Positions 1 to 4,132 of a DNA stretch of 7,379 nucleotides are shown piece after piece. Under the pieces are notes generated by a model. The model searched no databases. It had not been told where the DNA came from and worked only from the letters and a program-made list of their open reading frames with translations. Position numbers and translations under genes: made by a program. Every line of letters starts with the position of its first letter. Positions within the stretch are counted from its first letter, which is position 1. Source of the DNA: Candidatus Sumerlaeota bacterium (GTDB lineage: Bacteria > CG03 > SLGR01); NCBI GenBank assembly GCA_007136585.1, contig SLGR01000180.1, forward strand, positions 1 through 7,379, given 5' to 3'.

Positions 1-1
1 C

Positions 2-733
2 GGAGGAAACACTCTCCAGATATTCTACGGCAACCCCAGGGGGTGGAGGAAAAAACCCGTCGACCCCGTAAAGGCGGAGGAGTTCAAACGCCTCAGGGCC
101 GAAAGAAACACGGGGCCGCTTCTCATTCACTCCCCTTACCTCATAAATATCGCAACCAGGGGGAAGGTTTATGAAAAATCCGTCAAGGCCCTTGAAGAAC
201 AGGTAACCGGGTCGGAGGTTCTGGGAGCAGAGTATTTCATACTTCACCCCGGAAGCTCCGCGGGGGGAGACCTTAAAGCCGGGATAGAAAGGGTTACCCT
301 CACACTCAACCGGCTCCTTGACAGTATGAACCCCTCCGTAAAGATACTCCTTGAGAACACCGCAGGGGGAAAATCTTCCGTTGGAAGAGACCTTGATACC
401 CTTCTTCTTATAAGGGAGAATACCGGAAAGAGGGTAGGTCTCTGCCTTGACACCTCCCACGCTTTCCAGTCGGGCCTGGACCCGGACTCTTTTTTAAGCC
501 ATGAGTTTACCCGATACGCTGATGTGGTGCACGCAAACGACAGCAAAACTCCCCTGGGATCCGGTCTGGACAGGCATACCCATATAGGGGAAGGCCATAT
601 CGGGGTGGAAGGGTTCAGAAAAACAGTTAACCACAGCCGTCTCCTCGAGAGGCCCTTTATCATAGAAACCCCGGGAGGGTCTGCAAAAGACAGGGAGAAT
701 ATAAGTCTGCTTAAGTCCCTGAGGGCTCAGTAA
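2..733 (+). CDS. nfo: Deoxyribonuclease IV (endonuclease IV), 5'-truncated by window edge
   Basis: This is an AP endonuclease of base-excision repair. The family cuts 5' to abasic sites in the cytoplasm using three metal ions in a TIM barrel. The visible 243 residues cover all but about the first 26 residues, judged by aligning the first metal ligand with E. coli Nfo His69. All nine metal ligands of the family can be placed in the fragment: H43 (IHSPYLI), H82 (ILHPGSS), E119 (LLENTAG), D150 and H153 (LCLDTSHAF), H177 (VVHANDSK), D190 and H192 (LDRHTHIGEGHIG), and E222 (IIETPGG). The enzyme therefore looks intact and active apart from the edge truncation. Its TAA stop overlaps the 3' end of the convergent cupin gene by 7 bp. 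No terminator hairpin is visible between them. The identification rests on motif recognition and is secure. Confidence 0.95.
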   Translation, partial: GGNTLQIFYGNPRGWRKKPVDPVKAEEFKRLRAERNTGPLLIHSPYLINIATRGKVYEKSVKALEEQVTGSEVLGAEYFILHPGSSAGGDLKAGIERVTLTLNRLLDSMNPSVKILLENTAGGKSSVGRDLDTLLLIRENTGKRVGLCLDTSHAFQSGLDPDSFLSHEFTRYADVVHANDSKTPLGSGLDRHTHIGEGHIGVEGFRKTVNHSRLLERPFIIETPGGSAKDRENISLLKSLRAQ

Positions 734-999
734 AGCCTGTAGTGTTTTTTTACGTCCTCAAGTATCTCCCATTTACAGCTCATACCCGCGGGAAAACTCA
801 CGTAATCCCCGGCTCCGAACTCCACAGTCTCGCCTGATTCAGGGGTAACCCTTACCCTGCCCTCCAGGAGGTAGCAGTCCTCGTTGGAATCATAATGCCA
901 GTCAAAAACCGAAGTTTCTTTTTCCCATATAGGCCACGATCTTACCCCCATCTCACTGATCTCCCCTTCGGAGGGTTTCCTGATTTTTATCTCACCCAT
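727..999 (-). CDS. Small cupin-fold protein (Cupin_3 / DUF861, EutQ-like)
   Basis: This 90-residue single-domain cupin matches the Cupin_3 (DUF861) pattern. Motif 1 is around residues 33-48 (DWHYDSNEDCYLLEG), followed by RVRVTPESGETVEFGAGDYVSFPAGMSCKW, here given as two parts: a strand-turn segment and the GDxVxFPAG motif. The C-terminal WEI...VKKHYRLY ending is also typical. Motif 2 has no histidine, as in many DUF861 proteins, so classical three-His metal binding is doubtful. The family includes ureidoglycine aminohydrolase and EutQ-type domains, but stand-alone small members mostly have no known substrate. The start is supported by AAGGAG about 10 nt upstream, inside the 3' end of the cyclophilin gene. 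Only 1 bp separates the genes, so it is probably the last cistron of that operon. The function remains unassigned. Confidence 0.85.
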   Translation of the reverse strand: MGEIKIRKPSEGEISEMGVRSWPIWEKETSVFDWHYDSNEDCYLLEGRVRVTPESGETVEFGAGDYVSFPAGMSCKWEILEDVKKHYRLY

Positions 1000-1000
1000 A

Positions 1001-1669
1001 TTACTCTACTCTCCTTATCTTGACTTTCTCCATAACCACATCATCCACAGGGCGGTCACCAGGGCCGGTCCGGACCCGGGAGATATCCTCAATAATATCC
1101 ATACCTTCAAGAACCTCCCCGAATATAGTATGCCGGCCGGTAAGCCAGGGGGTCTCCGCAACGGTTATGAAGAACTGGCTCCCGTTGGTATTGGGCCCGG
1201 CGTTTGCCATCGCAAGGAGGCCCGGCCTGTCAAACTCAAGCCCGGGGACTATCTCGCAGTCAAAGGTGTACCCGGGGCCGCCCGTGCCGGTACCGAGCGG
1301 GTCGCCACCCTGGATCATAAAATCCCGGATGACCCGGTGGAATATAAGGCCGTCGTAAAAAGGACGGGTATCCGTCTCCCCTGTAGAGGGATCGGTGAAC
1401 TCTTTTTCACCTTCCGCAAGAGAAGTAAAATTATTTACGGTCTCCGGGGTCTTATCCCCGTAGAGTTTCAGGGTTACCCTGCCCAGTTCCTCTCCCCCGT
1501 GAGTTATATCTATAATGGCATAGGTTCCGCTCTCAAGCTTCTCTTCGTACTCCACTATCTCCTCCTTTTCTTCCGCGGGCTGCGGAACTTCAGCGGCGGT
1601 ATCGGTCCGACCGGCGCACCCTGCCGCTGCCAGTACAAACGGCATTAAAAAAACAATAACCTTACTCAT
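1001..1669 (-). CDS. Cyclophilin-type peptidyl-prolyl cis-trans isomerase, lipoprotein
   Basis: This 222-residue protein is an exported proline isomerase that would assist protein folding outside the cytoplasm. Residues 1-17 are a signal sequence ending in LAAAGC, making C18 the probable lipid-modified cysteine. The -3 residue is Ala rather than the usual Leu/Val, so the lipobox is relaxed. A charged linker (EEKEEIVEYEEK) at about residues 33-44 precedes the cyclophilin domain (about 48-222). The active-site set is complete: R112 and F117 in FHRVIRDFMIQGGD, Q120, Q165 and F167 in NGSQFFIT, and W175, L176 and H180 in WLTGRH. The tryptophan at the drug-contact position (human CypA W121) is less common in bacteria. 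The ATG overlaps the YkgJ stop by 8 bp, and GGAGGG lies just upstream, which suggests translational coupling. Membrane side (inner or outer) cannot be told. Confidence 0.93.
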   Translation of the reverse strand: MSKVIVFLMPFVLAAAGCAGRTDTAAEVPQPAEEKEEIVEYEEKLESGTYAIIDITHGGEELGRVTLKLYGDKTPETVNNFTSLAEGEKEFTDPSTGETDTRPFYDGLIFHRVIRDFMIQGGDPLGTGTGGPGYTFDCEIVPGLEFDRPGLLAMANAGPNTNGSQFFITVAETPWLTGRHTIFGEVLEGMDIIEDISRVRTGPGDRPVDDVVMEKVKIRRVE

Positions 1670-2075
1670 CTCTTCCCTCCTTCTCCTTGATCCTCACAAG
1701 TTCTTTTACCCCCCGGCAGAATCCGGCGATCTCCGCGAAGTTCTCCGGGTCTTTCATATGTTCCAGCCAGAACGGGAAACTCCTGCACTGCCTGGGCCTT
1801 GCCTCGTATATAAGGCAGCCTTCTCCCTCCCTGAAGAAAATACAGGGTTTATCATACTCGCCATTAAGCCTTCTCCGGCCCCGGCTCAGTTCAAGGTGTT
1901 TTTCCCTGAACTCGGCGGGTCTCAGCCCCAGGATCTCTGAAATACCGCTGAGCTCATCCTTTCCCACAAAGACATAACCGTCTCCGCAGCAGCAGGAACC
2001 GCAGCGAAAACACTTAAAGAGAAGATCCCCTGATTTCAGGGAACTATGCACTTCTGATAGAGGACTGCGTTCCAT
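1662..2075 (-). CDS. YkgJ-family cysteine-cluster protein (zinc/iron-chelating domain)
   Basis: This 137-residue cytoplasmic-looking protein has the hallmark CxxCxxCC near the N-terminus (CFRCGSCC, about residues 22-29). Later cysteines follow in the expected places: CIFF, EGCLIYEARPRQCRSFPFW, and GFCRG near the C-terminus. This is the PF03692 pattern, annotated as Fe-S or zinc binding. The biochemical role of the family is poorly known. The chosen ATG is the first after an in-frame TGA only two codons upstream (TGA TTT ATG), and no Shine-Dalgarno sequence precedes it. An internal GTG at codon 9 also lacks one. The start is therefore uncertain. The gene's upstream side abuts the hairpin array directly, so its promoter or leader must lie in or across that array. 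It is the first tightly packed cistron of the YkgJ-cyclophilin-cupin group. Confidence 0.88.
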   Translation of the reverse strand: MERSPLSEVHSSLKSGDLLFKCFRCGSCCCGDGYVFVGKDELSGISEILGLRPAEFREKHLELSRGRRRLNGEYDKPCIFFREGEGCLIYEARPRQCRSFPFWLEHMKDPENFAEIAGFCRGVKELVRIKEKEGRDE

Positions 2076-2308
2076 AAATCAAGTTAGTCGCGTGCTTAAG
2101 CACACGAAACTTCCGTAGGGGCTGTCGCTATCGCTCCTCAAGGGGGCGGGATGCCCCCTATGACGTCCGCTAAAGCGTCCTGTTACCCCCCGGCTTGGAA
2201 AAATACTTTTTCCAAACCTTTTGAGCCGGAAATAATTCCGGCTTAAGCCCCTCCCGGCGTTCGCTTCGCTCACTGTCACCCCAATCGGGGTATGTGAATC
2301 CGCCCGGG

Positions 2309-2331
2309 AAAATCCTATTAAATAGGGTTTT
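2309..2331. terminator. Possible weak, bidirectional Rho-independent terminator
   Basis: The stem pairs AAAATCCTAT with ATAGGGTTTT around a TAA loop, with one G-T wobble. It is followed by T residues when read in either direction. On the minus strand it sits about 135 nt after the kinase-like gene's stop. The stem is AT-rich and thermodynamically modest, so termination is only a possibility. Confidence 0.3.
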
Positions 2332-2380
2332 TCAGGATGAACACACTTGTTCATATCCTTTCCCCCGGTACCCCCTGATA

Positions 2381-2415
2381 ATTGCATCGGGTCAACTTTG
2401 AAATTCCGATGCAAT
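2381..2415. repeat. Perfect 10-bp stem hairpin at the kinase-proximal end of the array
   Basis: ATTGCATCGG (2381-2390) is perfectly complementary to CCGATGCAAT (2406-2415). The 15-nt loop contains a second small stem (TCAA/TTGA). It lies 51 nt beyond the stop codon of the kinase-like gene. Neither strand has a T-run after the stem, so it does not look like an intrinsic terminator. It could mark the border of the array or protect the mRNA 3' end. Confidence 0.6.
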
Positions 2416-2466
2416 GAATATAATAAAAAACTCACGGGCCGGCAAGAACGGCGGATCTCCCGGAAA

Positions 2467-3300
2467 TTATCTTCTGAAAAACCGGTCAAAATCCAGGGCG
2501 GACTGTTTCCTGCGAAGACGACTGATAAGTAACGCTTCCTCCGCCGGTGAGAGGTTGAAATGTTTACGGTACAGCTCCGATATATCCCCTGTTTTCTCCC
2601 CGGAAGATTCACCCTCCTCAGTAACCGCCCGCAGTGTATAATCAACGGCGCGGCGGATATCCTTTATTTTGAGATACTTCCGGGCCCCGGGTTTAACATA
2701 GTCAAAATCGCACCATACAAGCTCATCTCCGGATACTATGACGTTCCGGGGCTGGGAGGCCCCGTAGGCGATCCCGCTTCTATGCATCCTGGATATATCC
2801 TCAAAATAGCGGTCTATCAGCCTTAGTTTCTCATCCCAGGACAAATCCGCTTGAAGAGAGTTCTCAAGCGTAGGCCCGGGGGTCTCGCGGGTAACAAAAA
2901 GCCCTTCCTGCTTTAACGGGGAGTAGCTGCAAAGCATTACAAGCGTCGGAAGAACCGTCCGGACCCCCGTATCCCTTACACTGAGCGCCCCCTGGAGCTG
3001 CCTGAGAACCCAGGGTTTTTTAAACCTGAACCCGCGGATGATATCCTTCAGAAGAGGTGACCCCCGGTAGCTGAGTTTTTTTATATAGTACCCGGTCTCC
3101 CCCGCGCGGGTGCGGAAACTTGCCCGGTGGCGCCGTGGTGTTATAACCGGCTCCGTCGGCTCGGGTCTCTCAAAGTACCCGGCAAATACCCTCCAGTCGG
3201 GGGAATCTTCCCCGGCGGGGCTTATTACTTTCATTCCCGGCTGCGGGGTCTTTGTCTCAAACCCCTCCGGGACCCATTTTTCCGGAAATCTTCTTATCAT
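2467..3300 (-). CDS. WaaP/Kdo-kinase-family (lipopolysaccharide kinase-like) protein, possible pseudokinase
   Basis: This 277-residue protein has a protein-kinase-like fold of the kind that phosphorylates lipopolysaccharide core sugars at the inner face of the membrane. A lysine-bearing strand (GYYIKKL, K74/K75) is followed by a basic segment with FRFKKPWVLRQL (91-102), as in WaaP-type kinases, then FVTRETPGPTLE (135-146). The catalytic-loop equivalent is MHRSGIAYGASQPRNVIV (172-189). N186 and the DFD metal motif (198-200) are present, but the expected H-G-D reads Y-G-A, so the catalytic aspartate is Ala181. The ATG at 3300 was chosen because AGGAGGAG lies immediately before it and a promoter lies just upstream. 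The longer reading frame beyond it runs antisense to plsC and is not credible. Without the catalytic Asp it may be a pseudokinase or have an atypical mechanism. No substrate can be inferred. Confidence 0.75.
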   Translation of the reverse strand: MIRRFPEKWVPEGFETKTPQPGMKVISPAGEDSPDWRVFAGYFERPEPTEPVITPRRHRASFRTRAGETGYYIKKLSYRGSPLLKDIIRGFRFKKPWVLRQLQGALSVRDTGVRTVLPTLVMLCSYSPLKQEGLFVTRETPGPTLENSLQADLSWDEKLRLIDRYFEDISRMHRSGIAYGASQPRNVIVSGDELVWCDFDYVKPGARKYLKIKDIRRAVDYTLRAVTEEGESSGEKTGDISELYRKHFNLSPAEEALLISRLRRKQSALDFDRFFRR

Positions 3301-3321
3301 ATCTCCTCCTGTTTTCCCGGC

Positions 3322-3350
3322 ATTATACACATTTTTTTCCGGCCGGTAAA
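3322..3350 (-). promoter_or_regulatory. Sigma70-type promoter for the kinase-like gene
   Basis: On the minus strand TTTACC (3345-3350, 4/6 match to TTGACA) lies 17 bp from a perfect TATAAT (3322-3327). Transcription would begin near 3315, giving a very short leader of about 15 nt that carries the AGGAGGAG ribosome binding site directly before the ATG at 3300. Confidence 0.6.
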
Positions 3351-3379
3351 ACCATATTAGAATTTCTCCGGGTTTTTCG

Positions 3380-3385
3380 TATAAT
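3380..3385 (+). promoter_or_regulatory. TATAAT -10 box of plsC, possibly driving a leaderless mRNA
   Basis: A perfect TATAAT ends 9 nt before the plsC ATG at 3395. The -35 region at 17-bp spacing (TTAGAA) is weak. Transcription would start at or within a few bases of the ATG. This fits the absence of a Shine-Dalgarno sequence there. Confidence 0.45.
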
Positions 3386-3394
3386 ATACCCGTT

Positions 3395-4132
3395 ATGCTT
3401 GCGCTGCGAACAACCTTCTGGTGGGCCGTTTTTATACCGGTTACATCTCTCTTCTCGCTCCTGGCCGTGGCGGCCGGGAGTTTTGACAGGAGCGGGGACC
3501 TCTCCCACGCCCTCAACCGGATATGGGCGCGCATTACTGTAGCGGCAAGCGGGTGCCGGATTGATATAAAAGGGCTTGAACTCCTCAGCCGGGACTCCGG
3601 ACAGATTATCGCGGCCAACCACCAGAGCGCTTTTGACATATACATACTTACAGCGGCGCTTCCGCTTCAGATCAGGTGGATAGCCAAGGAGGAGCTTTTC
3701 AGGATACCGCTTATGGGCAGGGGTATGAGAGCCTCAGGGTACCTGTGCATAAACAGGGAAAAACCAAGGCAGGCCGTAAAAATTCTCAGAAAAGCCGCGG
3801 AAACCGTCAGAAGCGGCAGGTCGGTCATCATATTTCCCGAAGGAGAACGTACACCCGACGGAGAACTCGGGGAGTTCACCAGGGGGCTTCTGCGTATAGT
3901 TAAAAAATCCGGGGCCCCGGTCTGCCCCCTCACAATAGACGGAACTTTTGAGATGATGCCCCGCTCCAGTTTCCTCTTAAGAAAAGGCGACGTAAAAATA
4001 ACCGTCGCCCCCCCGCTCTTTTACAGGGATATAAAAGGAAAACCCGAAGAAGAGGTCCTTGAGGCCGTGCGGGGAGCTATAGCAGCCCGCCTGGGGAAAC
4101 CCTCCCCTACCGGTCGGAAAGTATCACTGTAA
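3395..4132 (+). CDS. plsC: 1-acyl-sn-glycerol-3-phosphate acyltransferase
   Basis: This 245-residue membrane-associated acyltransferase adds the second acyl chain to lysophosphatidic acid to make phosphatidic acid for phospholipid synthesis. A hydrophobic N-terminal segment (about residues 8-28) serves as the membrane anchor. The four family motifs appear in order: the HX4D catalytic motif NHQSAFD (H76, D81), the substrate-binding block FRIPLMGRGMRASGYLCINR (102-121), FPEGERTPDG (147-156), and APVCPLTIDG (174-183). Its length is normal for the family. The ATG at 3395 has no clear Shine-Dalgarno sequence, but the hydrophobic N-terminus fits this start and a TATAAT lies just upstream. It is divergent from the kinase-like gene, and its 3' end overlaps the M16 peptidase gene by 26 bp on the opposite strand. 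Acyl-donor preference cannot be told. Confidence 0.93.
   Translation: MLALRTTFWWAVFIPVTSLFSLLAVAAGSFDRSGDLSHALNRIWARITVAASGCRIDIKGLELLSRDSGQIIAANHQSAFDIYILTAALPLQIRWIAKEELFRIPLMGRGMRASGYLCINREKPRQAVKILRKAAETVRSGRSVIIFPEGERTPDGELGEFTRGLLRIVKKSGAPVCPLTIDGTFEMMPRSSFLLRKGDVKITVAPPLFYRDIKGKPEEEVLEAVRGAIAARLGKPSPTGRKVSL

Larger units (their letters stand above)
2081..2415. repeat. Non-coding array of consecutive hairpin-forming inverted repeats
   Basis: This fills most of the 391-bp gap between the kinase-like gene and the ykgJ-type gene. At least seven inverted repeats follow each other: AAGTT...AACTT enclosing GTGCTTAAGCAC (2081-2112); GGGGGC/GCCCCC (2142-2158); GACG/CGTC (2162-2179); TTGGAAAAA/TTTTTCCAA (2195-2215); AGCCGGAA/TTCCGGCT (2224-2243), overlapping the GGCTTAAGCC palindrome; a nested structure closed by TCCCGG-CG/CG-CCCGGGA (2252-2309) with ACCCC/GGGGT inside; AAAATCCTAT/ATAGGGTTTT (2309-2331); ATGAACA/TGTTCAT (2337-2354); and ATTGCATCGG/CCGATGCAAT (2381-2415). 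Read on the minus strand, two diverged units share the order GC hairpin, GAGCGA-AGCGA motif, GCTTAAGC palindrome. It could be a repetitive extragenic element, a structured RNA, or a degraded mobile element. I do not recognise a named family. Confidence 0.75.

Noticed and set aside
1130-1648. Plus-strand 172-codon frame opposite the cyclophilin gene
   Set aside because: The minus strand encodes a cyclophilin with a complete active site; this frame is its GC-rich shadow with no recognisable motif.
2195-2215. TTGGAAAAA/TTTTTCCAA hairpin as an intrinsic terminator
   Set aside because: The stem is AT-rich and the T-run is part of the stem itself rather than following it, so it does not fit the terminator model.
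2081-2415. CRISPR array
   Set aside because: The repeats are different palindromes without regular spacing or unique spacers, and there are no cas genes nearby.
2079-2645. Minus-strand 188-codon open frame spanning the hairpin array and the 3' end of the kinase-like gene
   Set aside because: It runs out of frame through a well-supported gene and then through the inverted-repeat array. The protein is low-complexity in places with no recognisable domain, and palindromic repeats often leave such spurious frames open.
3301-3645. 115-codon N-terminal extension of the kinase-like gene
   Set aside because: It would lie antisense to the N-terminal part of plsC. The internal ATG at 3300 has a strong ribosome binding site and a promoter directly upstream.
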